The notes below the pieces were generated by a model. The model was not told the DNA's origin. It was given only the letters and a program-made list of their open reading frames with translations, and did not search any database. Source: Actinomadura formosensis NBRC 14204 (GTDB lineage Bacteria > Actinomycetota > Actinomycetes > Streptosporangiales > Streptosporangiaceae). Taken from it: 42,023 nt of DNA. The DNA is taken from the NCBI RefSeq assembly GCF_001552155.1, contig NZ_BCQQ01000054.1, positions 1-42,023 on the forward strand. The letters are read 5' to 3'. Positions 10,436 to 18,161 of the stretch are shown here, one piece after another (position 1 is the first letter of the stretch; every line of letters begins with the position of its first letter). A program made the translations under genes and the position numbers.

Positions 10436-11708
10436 GGTCTTCATCGTGTGCAACAACGCCGACGAGATGGGCGGGCTCCAGCGCTGGGCGCACCACATGG
10501 CGCGGCTGCTGGCCGGCCGCGGCGACCGGGTGACCCTCGTCGGGATCACCCGGGGCCCGGAGCCGTACCACCACGGCCGCGACGGGTCCTACGCCGTCGA
10601 GGTGCTGCACCGGGAGTGGCGTGCGCCGGCGATGGCGTGGCGGCCGGCGAAGCCGCTGGAGCACCTGAACGCGGTGGCGCGCGGACGCGAGCTGTGGCGG
10701 TCGGCGGCCCAGCGGCGCGGGGCGGCCCGGCTGTCGGAGCTGTTCGCCGCCGCCGGGCCCGGGGCGGTGGTGATCGTGGCGCAGGTGTGGGCGATGGAGT
10801 GGGTACGGCTGGCCGACACCTCCGGGCTGCGCGTCGTGGCGATGAGCCACGAGTCGTACAAGGCGACCCGCATGTCCTCGCGGTACCGGCGGGTCAGGGA
10901 GCACTACGCGGACGCCGACCGGATGCTGGTGCTGACCGCCGAGGACGCCGACGCCTGGGCCAGGGACGGCATGACCAACGTCGACCACATCCCGAACGCC
11001 CTGCACGTCACGCCGACCGTCCATCCCACGCTGGATCTTCCCGTCGTCGCCTGTGTCGGGCGCCTCTCCCAGGAGAAGGGCATGGACCTGATGCTGGAGG
11101 TGTGGGAACGGGTCTCGGCGGCTCACCCGGGCTGGCGGCTGCACGTCTACGGCGGCGGCCCGGACGAGGAGGAACTGCGCGCGCAGGCGGCAGGAATATC
11201 CGGTTCGGTGGAGTTCCGGGGCGTGGTCGCCGATGTGGAGGAGGCGCTCGTCGAGGCGTCGATCTTCGCGCTGCCGTCGCGGGCGGAGGGCTTCCCGATG
11301 TCGGTGCTGGAGGCGATGGCCTACGGGCTGCCCACGGTCGCGTTCGACTGCGCGCCGGGTGTCCGGGTGCTGATCGAGGACGGCCGGGACGGCGTGCTGG
11401 TGCCGCCCGGCGACACGGCCGCGTTCGCGGCGGCGCTGGAACGCCTCATCGTGGACCGGGACCTGCGCCGCGCCCTCGGTGCCGCGGCCCGCGCGTCGGT
11501 GCTGCGGTTCCATCCGGACGCCGTCCTCGCCCGCTGGGACCGGCTGTTCGACCTGTTCCACCGCGGCCTGGACCACCGGGACCTGCACCACCGCGATCTG
11601 CACCACCGGGGCCCGCCGCCGGCCGTGCCGGAGCGTCCGGCCGCGCCGGCTCTGGAGCCGAGGGCGGGACGGGAGGCCGAACCCGCCCTGGGGGGTGATT
11701 CTTTCTAA
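10419..11708 (+). CDS. Glycosyltransferase family 4 protein
   Basis: 429-residue GT-B glycosyltransferase. The N-terminal Rossmann half begins FIVCNNADEMGGLQRWA, a glycine-rich acceptor loop. The C-terminal half has GRLSQEKGMDLMLEVW and the donor-binding E-x7-E signature in AEGFPMSVLEAMAYG. It most likely transfers a sugar from a nucleotide donor to the same wall polymer as the fusion enzyme upstream, with which it overlaps. The start is ATG 10419 with AGGGGGAAA before it; longer readings would run back through the upstream gene. The C-terminal ~60 residues are a hydrophilic tail containing four copies of a five-residue LxHRx unit and a Pro/Ala-rich end, absent from typical family members of ~370-380 residues. 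Confidence 0.85.
   Translation: MAAPREVFIVCNNADEMGGLQRWAHHMARLLAGRGDRVTLVGITRGPEPYHHGRDGSYAVEVLHREWRAPAMAWRPAKPLEHLNAVARGRELWRSAAQRRGAARLSELFAAAGPGAVVIVAQVWAMEWVRLADTSGLRVVAMSHESYKATRMSSRYRRVREHYADADRMLVLTAEDADAWARDGMTNVDHIPNALHVTPTVHPTLDLPVVACVGRLSQEKGMDLMLEVWERVSAAHPGWRLHVYGGGPDEEELRAQAAGISGSVEFRGVVADVEEALVEASIFALPSRAEGFPMSVLEAMAYGLPTVAFDCAPGVRVLIEDGRDGVLVPPGDTAAFAAALERLIVDRDLRRALGAAARASVLRFHPDAVLARWDRLFDLFHRGLDHRDLHHRDLHHRGPPPAVPERPAAPALEPRAGREAEPALGGDSF
11553..11612 (+). repeat. Four tandem 15-bp repeats in the glycosyltransferase tail
   Basis: Four in-frame 15-base units encode LFHRG, LDHRD, LHHRD and LHHRG. The last three differ by few bases, which suggests recent slippage expansion. 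The repeats keep the reading frame, so copy number could vary without breaking the gene. Confidence 0.8.
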
Positions 11709-11722
11709 CAACTGTTTGGTAG
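11705..11722 (+). promoter_or_regulatory. Putative KstR2 operator upstream of fadE30
   Basis: 18-base imperfect palindrome CTAACAACTGTTTGGTAG. Its inner 14 bases fit AnCAAnnnnTTGnT, close to the published mycobacterial KstR2 consensus AnCAAGnnCTTGnT but with changed inner positions. A near-identical sequence in inverted orientation lies between echA20 and the SDR pair (27492-27509). It overlaps the apparent -10 of fadE30, a natural repressor position. Confidence 0.7.
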
Positions 11723-11725
11723 AGT
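11720..11725 (+). promoter_or_regulatory. Putative -10 box of fadE30, leaderless transcript
   Basis: TAGAGT is followed after 7 bases by GTG 11733. That spacing would place the transcription start on the start codon, a common leaderless layout in actinobacteria. No ribosome site precedes the gene. The -35 is weak. Confidence 0.5.
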
Positions 11726-11732
11726 GCGCGGC

Positions 11733-12932
11733 GTGAACCAGAACGAGTCGCCGGAGGACCGCGCCTTCCGCGCCGAGGTCCGCGACTGGCTGCGGGCGAA
11801 CCTGTCGGGCGAGTTCGCGCACGCCCGCGGGCTCGGCGGGCCCGGCCGCGAGCACGAGGCGTTCGAGGAGCGGCTGGCCTGGGAGCGGCACATGGCCGCC
11901 GCCGGCTGGACGTGCGTCGGCTGGCCGCGGGAGTACGGCGGACGCGGCGCCACCGTCGAGCAGCAGGTCATCTTCCACGAGGAGTACGCGCTCGCCGACG
12001 GCCCCGCCCGGGTCAACCACATCGGCGAGAACCTGCTCGGCCCCACGATCATCGCGTTCGGCACCGACGAGCAGCGCGCCCGCTTCCTGCCGCCGATCGT
12101 CGGCGTCGAGGAACTGTGGTGCCAGGGCTACTCCGAGCCCGACGCCGGCTCCGACCTCGCCAACGTCCAGACCCGCGCCGAATTCTCCGGCGACCACTGG
12201 CTGGTCAACGGGCAGAAGGTGTGGACGTCGCTGGCCCTCGAAGCGGACTGGTGCTTCGTCGTCTGCCGCACCGAGCCCGGCTCGTCCCGGCACAGGGGGC
12301 TGTCGTATCTGCTCGTGCCGATGAAGCAGGACGGCGTGGACATCCGGCCGATCATCCAGCTCACCGGCACCTCCGAGTTCAACGAGGTCTTCTTCGACGG
12401 CGCCCGCACCGGCGCCGGCAACATCGTCGGCGCGCCCGGCGAGGGCTGGAAGATCGCGATGGCCACGCTCGGGTTCGAGCGCGGCGTCGCGACGCTCGGC
12501 CAGCAGGTCGGGTTCCGCCGCGAGTTCGAGGACGTCGCCGACCTCGCCCGGCGCACCGGAGCCATCGCCGATCCGCTGCTGCGCGACCGGCTGACCAGGG
12601 CGTACATGGGCCTGGAGATCATGCGGCTGAACGCCGTCCGGACGATGGCGGGCGTCGCCGCCGGCGCGCCGGGGCCCGAGTCGTCGATCTCCAAGCTCGT
12701 CTGGGGCACCTGGCACCGGGAACTGGGTGAACTGGCCATGGACGTCCTCGGCACCGCCGGGCTCGTCGCCGACGGCGAACCCTATGACCTGAACGACTGG
12801 CAGCGGCTGTTCCTGTTCTCCCGCTCCGACACGATCTACGCCGGGTCGAACGAGATCCAGCGCAACATCATCGCCGAGCGCGTGCTCGGCCTGCCCCGTG
12901 AACCCGCCGCAAGCAGAGAGGCACGCGGATGA
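11733..12932 (+). CDS. fadE30: Acyl-CoA dehydrogenase FadE30 (steroid rings C/D)
   Basis: 399-residue flavoprotein. The segment GGPGREHEAFEERLAW near the N-terminus, LWCQGYSEPDAGSDLA, and the C-terminal SDTIYAGSNEIQRNIIAERVLGLPRE closely match my recollection of M. tuberculosis FadE30 (Rv3560c). FadE30 introduces a double bond into the CoA-activated propionate side chain of HIP-CoA (or its 5-hydroxy form), the step that prepares the side chain for beta-oxidation. The order fadE30, ipdF, kstR2, fadA6 equals that in mycobacteria. The start could be GTG 11724 or GTG 11733; 11733 is preferred from the -10 spacing. The stop overlaps the next start (ATGA), so the genes are translationally coupled. 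Regulation by KstR2 is predicted from the palindrome just upstream. Confidence 0.9.
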   Translation: MNQNESPEDRAFRAEVRDWLRANLSGEFAHARGLGGPGREHEAFEERLAWERHMAAAGWTCVGWPREYGGRGATVEQQVIFHEEYALADGPARVNHIGENLLGPTIIAFGTDEQRARFLPPIVGVEELWCQGYSEPDAGSDLANVQTRAEFSGDHWLVNGQKVWTSLALEADWCFVVCRTEPGSSRHRGLSYLLVPMKQDGVDIRPIIQLTGTSEFNEVFFDGARTGAGNIVGAPGEGWKIAMATLGFERGVATLGQQVGFRREFEDVADLARRTGAIADPLLRDRLTRAYMGLEIMRLNAVRTMAGVAAGAPGPESSISKLVWGTWHRELGELAMDVLGTAGLVADGEPYDLNDWQRLFLFSRSDTIYAGSNEIQRNIIAERVLGLPREPAASREARG

Positions 12933-13708
12933 CCCCGCCGCCGTACGTCCCCGGGCACGGCCTGCTCAAGGACCGCGCCGTCGTGATCACCGCCGCGGCG
13001 GGCGCCGGGATCGGAGGCGCCACCGCCCGCCGCTGCCTGGAGGAGGGCGCCCGCGTCCTCATCTCCGACACCCACGAGCGGCGGCTCACCGCGTCCGCGC
13101 GGGAACTGGAGAAGGAGTTCGGCGCCGACCGCGTCGCCTCCCTGGTCTGCGACGTGACGTCCGAGGAGCAGGTGCAGGCCCTCTACGGCCTGGCCGTGGA
13201 GCGCTTCGGACGCGTCGACGCCGCCGTCAACAACGCCGGGCTCGGCGGGACGGCCGACCTCGTCGACATGACCGACGAGCAGTGGGGGCGCGTCCTCGAC
13301 ATCACGCTCACCGGCACCATGCGCTGCACCCGCGCCGCCCTGCGGATCATGCGCGGCCAGGGGGCGGGCGTCATCGTCAACAACGCCTCGGTGATCGGCT
13401 GGCGGGCCCAGAAAGGCCAGTCGCACTACGCCGCCGCGAAGGCCGGCGTCATGGCGCTCACCCGCTGCTCCGCGCTGGAGGCCGCGGACTACGGCGTCCG
13501 CGTCAACGCCGTCTCGCCGTCCCTCGCCATGCACCCGCACCTGGTGAAGGTGACGTCGGGGGAACTGCTGGACGAACTGACGCGCCGCGAGGCGTTCGGA
13601 CGCTACGCCGAGCCGTGGGAGGTGGCCAACGTTATCGTCTTCCTGGCCAGCGACTACTCCTCGTACATGACGGGCGAGGTCGTCTCCGTCTCCTCCCAGC
13701 ACCCCTAG
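12929..13708 (+). CDS. ipdF: Short-chain dehydrogenase IpdF (5-hydroxy-HIP-CoA pathway)
   Basis: 259-residue SDR. The N-terminal cofactor site reads TAAAGAGIG, NNAG is present, and the catalytic Ser-Tyr-Lys set lies in NNASVIGWRAQ and SHYAAAKAG. The strings VIGWRAQ, QSHYAAAKAGVMALTRCSALEAA and the C-terminal DYSSYMTGEVVSVSSQHP match the remembered Rv3559c (IpdF) closely. IpdF oxidises a ring hydroxyl to the ketone during ring C/D breakdown. It starts 4 bases inside fadE30 and is followed 8 bases later by kstR2. Confidence 0.9.
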   Translation: MTPPPYVPGHGLLKDRAVVITAAAGAGIGGATARRCLEEGARVLISDTHERRLTASARELEKEFGADRVASLVCDVTSEEQVQALYGLAVERFGRVDAAVNNAGLGGTADLVDMTDEQWGRVLDITLTGTMRCTRAALRIMRGQGAGVIVNNASVIGWRAQKGQSHYAAAKAGVMALTRCSALEAADYGVRVNAVSPSLAMHPHLVKVTSGELLDELTRREAFGRYAEPWEVANVIVFLASDYSSYMTGEVVSVSSQHP

Positions 13709-13716
13709 GAACCACG

Positions 13717-14334
13717 ATGAGTCCACGACGGCGCGACGCCGAGGGCACCGCCACCGCCCGCGCGGAACGGCGAGCCGAACTGCTCGCCACGGCCGCCGAG
13801 GTGTTCGCCTCCCAGGGCTACTCCGCCACCACCGTCCGGAAGGTGGCCGACGCCGCCGGCATCCTCGGCGGCAGCCTCTACTACCACTTCGACTCCAAGG
13901 AGTCGATGGCCGACGAGATCCTCCGGACGTTCCTGGACGAGATGTGGGCCGGGTACGGCCGCGTCCTGGACGCCGGGCTCAGCGCCCGCGAGACCCTGGA
14001 GGCCATCGTCGTCGAGTCGTTCCGCTCGATCGACCGGCACCGGCCCGCCGTCGTCCTCTACCAGAACGAGTCCAAGCACCTCGCGACCAGCGAACGGTTC
14101 CACTACCTGCTCGACTCGCAGCGCCGGTTCGAGGAGATGTGGCTGTCCCTGCTGGACCGGGGCGTCAAGGAGGGCGCGTTCCGCGCCGACCTCGACCGGA
14201 CCCTGGTGTACCGGTTCATCCGCGACACCGTCTGGCTCGCGGCGAACTGGTACCAGCACGGCGGGCGGCTGTCCGCCGACGACATCGCCAAGCAGTACCT
14301 CGCCATGTTCCTCGAAGGCATCCAGGCGAGCTAG
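13717..14334 (+). CDS. kstR2: TetR-family repressor KstR2
   Basis: 205-residue TetR regulator. The helix-turn-helix region (~20-65) contains ATTVRKVADAAGILGGSLYYHFDSKESM, and the ligand domain has VVLYQNES and LVYRFIRDTVWLAANWYQHGG. Both resemble M. tuberculosis KstR2 (Rv3557c), which represses the ring C/D genes until HIP-CoA binds. Position inside the operon, between ipdF and fadA6, agrees with mycobacteria and implies autoregulation. The Pro/Arg/Ala-rich first ~18 residues are a short extension. The ATG 13717 follows an AGGAA site. Its likely targets are the palindromes at 11705 and 27492. Confidence 0.92.
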   Translation: MSPRRRDAEGTATARAERRAELLATAAEVFASQGYSATTVRKVADAAGILGGSLYYHFDSKESMADEILRTFLDEMWAGYGRVLDAGLSARETLEAIVVESFRSIDRHRPAVVLYQNESKHLATSERFHYLLDSQRRFEEMWLSLLDRGVKEGAFRADLDRTLVYRFIRDTVWLAANWYQHGGRLSADDIAKQYLAMFLEGIQAS

Positions 14335-14359
14335 GACCCCTGTACGAAGGAGAGACCCC

Positions 14360-15514
14360 ATGGCCGAGGCATACATCGTCGACGCCGTCCGCACCCCCGT
14401 CGGACGCCGGGGCGGCGGGCTCGCCGGCGCGCACCCCGCCGACCTCGGCGCGCACGCGCTCACCGCGCTGATGGACCGCACGAAGGCCGACCCGTCCGCC
14501 GTCGAGGACGTCGTGTTCGGCTGCGTCGACACCCTCGGGCCGCAGGCCGGCGACATCGCCCGCACCTGCTGGCTCGCCGCCGGGCTGCCCGAGGAGGTCC
14601 CCGGCGTCACCGTCGACCGGCAGTGCGGCTCCTCGCAGCAGGCCGTCCACTTCGCCGCGCAGGCCGTCCTGTCCGGGACGTCCGACCTGGTCGTGGCGGG
14701 CGGCGTGCAGAACATGTCGCAGATCCCGATCGGGTCCGCGATGACCGCCGCCGCGCCGCTCGGCTTCACCGAAGGCCCCTTCGCCGGCTCCAAGGGCTGG
14801 CGGCGCCGCTACGGCGACCGGGAGGTCTCCCAGTTCCACGGCGCCGAGATGATCGCCCGCGACTGGGACCTGTCCCGCGAGGACATGGAGGAGTTCGCCT
14901 ACGAGTCGCACCAGCGCGCCATCCGCGCCATCGACGAGGGGCGCTTCACCCGCGAGATCGCCCCCTACGAGGACGTCACCACCGACGAGGGCCCGCGCCG
15001 CGACACCACACTGGAGAAGATGGCCGGCCTGAAGACCCTCGTGGACGGCGGACGCCTCACCGCCGCCCTCTCGTCCCAGATCTCCGACGGCGCCGCCGCC
15101 CTGCTCATCGCGTCCGAGCGGGCCGTCAGGGAGCACGGCCTCACCCCGCGCGCCCGCATCCACCACATCTCGGCGCGCGGCGAGGACCCGATCCGGATGC
15201 TGTCCGCGCCGATCCCCGCCACCGCGTACGCGCTGAAGAAGACCGGCATGACGATCGGCGACATCGACGCCGTCGAGATCAACGAGGCGTTCGCGTCCGT
15301 CGTCCTCGCCTGGCTGAAGGAGACCGGCGCCGACCCCGCGAAGGTCAACCCGAACGGCGGCGCCATCGCCCTCGGCCACCCCCTCGGCGCCACCGGCGCC
15401 CGCCTCATGACCACCCTGCTCCACGAACTGGACCGCACCGGCGGCCGCTACGGCCTCCAGACCATGTGCGAGGGCGGCGGCCAGGCCAACGTGACCATCA
15501 TCGAGAAGCTGTGA
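14360..15514 (+). CDS. fadA6: Thiolase FadA6 (steroid ring degradation)
   Basis: 384-residue acetyl-CoA acyltransferase. The acyl-accepting Cys89 lies in DRQCGSSQQAVHFAA, EINEAFASVV and GGAIALGHPLGATGAR (catalytic His ~340) follow, and the second Cys sits in MCEGGGQAN near the C-terminus. Thiolases cleave beta-ketoacyl-CoA with CoA. FadA6 (Rv3556c) belongs to the KstR2 regulon and is assigned to a late thiolytic step after ring opening. The gene is preceded by GAAGGAGAG and lies 25 bases after kstR2. A hairpin follows 12 bases after the stop. The assignment combines family motifs with gene order. Confidence 0.9.
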   Translation: MAEAYIVDAVRTPVGRRGGGLAGAHPADLGAHALTALMDRTKADPSAVEDVVFGCVDTLGPQAGDIARTCWLAAGLPEEVPGVTVDRQCGSSQQAVHFAAQAVLSGTSDLVVAGGVQNMSQIPIGSAMTAAAPLGFTEGPFAGSKGWRRRYGDREVSQFHGAEMIARDWDLSREDMEEFAYESHQRAIRAIDEGRFTREIAPYEDVTTDEGPRRDTTLEKMAGLKTLVDGGRLTAALSSQISDGAAALLIASERAVREHGLTPRARIHHISARGEDPIRMLSAPIPATAYALKKTGMTIGDIDAVEINEAFASVVLAWLKETGADPAKVNPNGGAIALGHPLGATGARLMTTLLHELDRTGGRYGLQTMCEGGGQANVTIIEKL

Positions 15515-15526
15515 CTCCCTGTTAGC

Positions 15527-15545
15527 CCAGGGGGCGACCCCCTGG
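15527..15545 (+). terminator. Hairpin after fadA6
   Basis: CCAGGGGG/CCCCCTGG forms a perfect 8-bp stem with a 3-base loop. There is no T-run. It may end the fadE30-ipdF-kstR2-fadA6 transcript or attenuate entry into the OYE gene 58 bases downstream. Confidence 0.55.
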
Positions 15546-15603
15546 AACCCCCGGCGGGTCGGGTGCCGAGGTTGGAACTCAAGAGGGCGAAACGGAGTCT
15601 GCT

Positions 15604-16764
15604 GTGGACGTGTTCGAACCAGCCCGCCTCGGGCCGCTGACGCTGCGCAACCGGGTGATCAAGGCCGCGACGTTCGAGGGGATGACGCCCGAGGCGGTCG
15701 TGACCGGCGACCTCATCGAGTACCACCGGCGGCCCGCCGCCGGGGGAGTGGGCATGACGACCGTCGCCTACTGCGCGGTCGCGCCCGAGGGCCGCACGGA
15801 GCGGGGGCAGATCTGGATGCGGCCCGAAGCCGTCCCCGGGCTGCGCCGCCTCACCGACGCCGTGCACGCCGAGGGGGCCGCCGCGTCCGCCCAGATCGGG
15901 CACGCGGGGCCCGTCGCCGACGCCAGCTCCACCAAGCTGCCCGCCATCTCGGCCGGACGCTTCTTCAACCCCCTGGGGATGGCCTTCACCAAGGTCGCCA
16001 CGGAAGGGGACATCGAGCGCATCACCCGCGCGCACGCCGAGGCGGCCCGGTTGGCGGTCGAGTCCGGGTTCGACGCCGTCGAGATCCACATGGGCCACAA
16101 CTACCTGGCCAGCTCGTTCCTCAGCCCGCGGCTCAACCGGCGCAAGGACGGCTACGGCGGGCCGATCGAGAACCGCGCCAAGGTCGCGCTCGGCATCGCC
16201 CGCGCCGTCCGGGACGAGGTCGGCGACCGTATCGCGATCACCGGCAAGCTCAACATGCGCGACGGCGTGCGCGGCGGCCTGGAGATCGACGACAGCCTGT
16301 ACGTGGCCCGCCGGCTCCAGGAGGAGGGCACGGTCGACGCGCTGGAGCTGACCGCGGGCAGCTCACTGCTCAACCCGATGTACCTGTTCCGCGGCGAAAT
16401 GCCCATCCCCGAATTCGCGGCCAGCTACAAGCTGCCCATGCGCGTCGGCCTGCGCATGTTCGGCAAGAAGTTTCTGCGCACCTATCCCTACAAGGACGCC
16501 TACCTGCTGGAACACGCCCGCAAGTTCCGCGCCGAACTCGACCTCCCGCTGATCCTGCTGGGCGGCATCACCGACCGGGAGAGCATGGACAAGGCGATGT
16601 CGGAGGGCTTCCAGTTCGTCGCCATGGCCCGGGCCCTCCTGCGTGAGCCCGACCTGGTGAACCGCATCGCGGCCGACTCGTCCACCCCGTCCCTGTGCGT
16701 CCACTGCAACCGCTGCGTCCCCACCGTCTACCAGGGCACCCACTGCCCCCTCATCCCGTCCTGA
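15604..16764 (+). CDS. OYE-family NADH:flavin oxidoreductase with C-terminal cysteine cluster
   Basis: 386-residue TIM-barrel flavoprotein of the old yellow enzyme type. It begins VFEPARLGPLTLRNRVIKAATFEGM and has EIHMGHNYLASSFLSPRLNRRKDGYGG, a hallmark segment with substrate-binding His and Asn. At the end, Cys365, Cys368, Cys371 and Cys381 form a CX2CX2CX9C cluster that could bind an iron-sulfur centre as in 2,4-dienoyl-CoA reductases, though the flavodoxin-like C-terminal domain of those enzymes is missing. The probable reaction is reduction of a conjugated double bond. Its place after fadA6 suggests a steroid intermediate as substrate (inference). The start is GTG 15604 with GGAG 7 bases before. 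No counterpart is known to me in the mycobacterial KstR2 regulon. Confidence 0.8.
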   Translation: MDVFEPARLGPLTLRNRVIKAATFEGMTPEAVVTGDLIEYHRRPAAGGVGMTTVAYCAVAPEGRTERGQIWMRPEAVPGLRRLTDAVHAEGAAASAQIGHAGPVADASSTKLPAISAGRFFNPLGMAFTKVATEGDIERITRAHAEAARLAVESGFDAVEIHMGHNYLASSFLSPRLNRRKDGYGGPIENRAKVALGIARAVRDEVGDRIAITGKLNMRDGVRGGLEIDDSLYVARRLQEEGTVDALELTAGSSLLNPMYLFRGEMPIPEFAASYKLPMRVGLRMFGKKFLRTYPYKDAYLLEHARKFRAELDLPLILLGGITDRESMDKAMSEGFQFVAMARALLREPDLVNRIAADSSTPSLCVHCNRCVPTVYQGTHCPLIPS

Positions 16765-16824
16765 CGTTCCTGGGCGATGGGGCGATGGTCGATCTCGCGG
16801 GCTGGGCTTCCCGAGCCGCAGGAG

Positions 16825-16926
16825 ATGACCGGGGTTGTCACCGCCGAGTACGGCGACTGGAAACGCGCGGTGGAGCGGACGTCCGGCTGGATCCGCGCCG
16901 GCGAGGACCCGGCCGCCGCGCCCTAG
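16825..16926 (+). pseudogene. Short reading frame, possible remnant of a gene 3' end
   Basis: 33 codons with almost all third positions G or C, as in real genes here, ending in TAG that overlaps the convergent acyl-CoA dehydrogenase stop. The product (MTGVVTAEYGDWKRAVERTS...) was not recognised. AGGAG abuts the ATG, too close for a good ribosome site. The codon bias starts abruptly near 16810, which suggests a surviving gene tail rather than an intact small gene. Confidence 0.3.
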
Positions 16927-18074
16927 ATCCGGTGCCGCTCGATGAGCTGCTTGACGATCACGTTGCGCTGGATCTCGTTGGTGCCCTCGCCGACGATCAT
17001 CAGCGGGGCGTCGCGGAAGTAGCGCTCGATGTCGAACTCGGTCGAGTAGCCGGCCGCGCCGTGGATGCGGAGCGCGTTCAGCGCGATCTGCATCGCCGTC
17101 TCCGACGCGTGCAGCTTCGCCATGCCCGCCTCCATGTCGCAGCGCTCGCCCGCGTCCAGGCGCCCGGCGGCGTCGAGGGTGAGCAGCCGGGCGGCCCGGA
17201 GCTGCGTGGCCATGTCGGCGAGGTAGTTGCCGATGGACTGGTGCTGCCAGATCGGCCTGCCGAACGCCTCCCGCTCCTGGGCGTAACGCAGGGAGTCCTC
17301 CAGGGCGGCGCGGCCGACGCCCAGCGCGCGTGCCGCGACCTGGATACGGCCCACTTCGAGACCGCGCATCATCTGGGTGAAGCCGCGGCCCTCCTCGCCG
17401 CCGAGCACCGCGTCGAGCGGCGCCTCGTGGCCCTCGAACGACAGCTCGCAGCTCTCCACGCCCTTGTAGCCGAGCTTCGGCAGGTCACGGGATATGGTCA
17501 GGCCGGGGCCCGGCTCCACCAGCAGGATGCTGATGCCCCTGTGCCGCGGGGACGCGTGAGGGTCGGTCTTGCACATCAGTGCGATGAGGCCCGACATCCG
17601 CGCGTTGGTGATCCACATCTTGGCGCCGTCGATGATGTACCGGCCGCCGTCCCGCCGCGCGGTCGTGGCCATCGCCTGCAGGTCCGAGCCGCCGGACGGC
17701 TCGGTGAGCGCCATCGTCGCGCGCAGCTCGCCGGTCGCCATTCTCGGCAGGTAGCGGGCCTTCTGCTCCTCGGTGCCGAACACGGCCAGCAGGTGGGAGA
17801 CGACCGTGTGCCCGCCGAACGCGCCGGCCAGGGCCATCCAGCCGCGCGCCACCTCCTCGGTGACGAGCGCGTAGCACGCTTTGGACACGCTGACGTCGCC
17901 GTACGGCTCCGGCACCGTCAGCCCGTAGACGCCCAGCTCCTTCATCCGGTCGATGAGGCGGGCGGGATAGGTGCCCGCGTGCTCCAGGTCCCGGGCGACC
18001 GGGCGGACCTCCCTGTCGACGAAGTCGGCGACGACCTCGACGATGGCGCGCTCCTCGTCGCTGAGCGTGAACAC
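16923..18074 (-). CDS. Acyl-CoA dehydrogenase
   Basis: 383-residue flavoenzyme with the standard family layout: N-terminal helices, LTEPSGGSDLQAM FAD/substrate segment (~123-135), KMWITNA, and the C-terminal VGEGTNEIQRNVIVKQLIE, with the base Glu in EGTNEIQ. It oxidises an acyl-CoA to the enoyl-CoA and passes electrons to ETF. It closely resembles the other acyl-CoA dehydrogenase of this module (19697-20872), for example in EVGR..VAAR and FGRPI..HQ. The two are probably paralogues. The gene starts at GTG 18074 and is divergent from a GntR regulator gene 87 bases away. Substrate is unknown; the location suggests steroid or branched-chain acids. Confidence 0.88.
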   Translation of the reverse strand: MFTLSDEERAIVEVVADFVDREVRPVARDLEHAGTYPARLIDRMKELGVYGLTVPEPYGDVSVSKACYALVTEEVARGWMALAGAFGGHTVVSHLLAVFGTEEQKARYLPRMATGELRATMALTEPSGGSDLQAMATTARRDGGRYIIDGAKMWITNARMSGLIALMCKTDPHASPRHRGISILLVEPGPGLTISRDLPKLGYKGVESCELSFEGHEAPLDAVLGGEEGRGFTQMMRGLEVGRIQVAARALGVGRAALEDSLRYAQEREAFGRPIWQHQSIGNYLADMATQLRAARLLTLDAAGRLDAGERCDMEAGMAKLHASETAMQIALNALRIHGAAGYSTEFDIERYFRDAPLMIVGEGTNEIQRNVIVKQLIERHRI

Positions 18075-18119
18075 GGCGCCTCGGTCTCCCTTCCGCGCTG
18101 GTCCGAGCTCTCATATATT

Positions 18120-18130
18120 TTGTTTGACGA
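18120..18130. promoter_or_regulatory. Putative FadR-type GntR operator
   Basis: TTGTTTGACGA matches TnGTnnnACnA, the general half-palindromic consensus of FadR-subfamily GntR regulators. It sits in an AT-richer stretch of the intergenic region shared by the acyl-CoA dehydrogenase and the gntR gene. A TATATG on the minus strand beside it could be the -10 of the acyl-CoA dehydrogenase. Confidence 0.5.
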
Positions 18131-18161
18131 TACACCCCACCTGGCAGGCGCACGGGAGACG

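Noticed and set aside
11553..11612. Tandem repeats considered as a CRISPR-like array
   Set aside because: Units are 15 bases, contiguous without spacers and in frame inside a coding gene.
10236..12716. 826-codon minus-strand frame
   Set aside because: Antisense to GT4 and fadE30, both with strong family motifs.
16695..18161. N-terminal extension of the GntR gene
   Set aside because: The first ~489 codons are antisense to the acyl-CoA dehydrogenase; a well-placed ATG with ribosome site lies at 18162.
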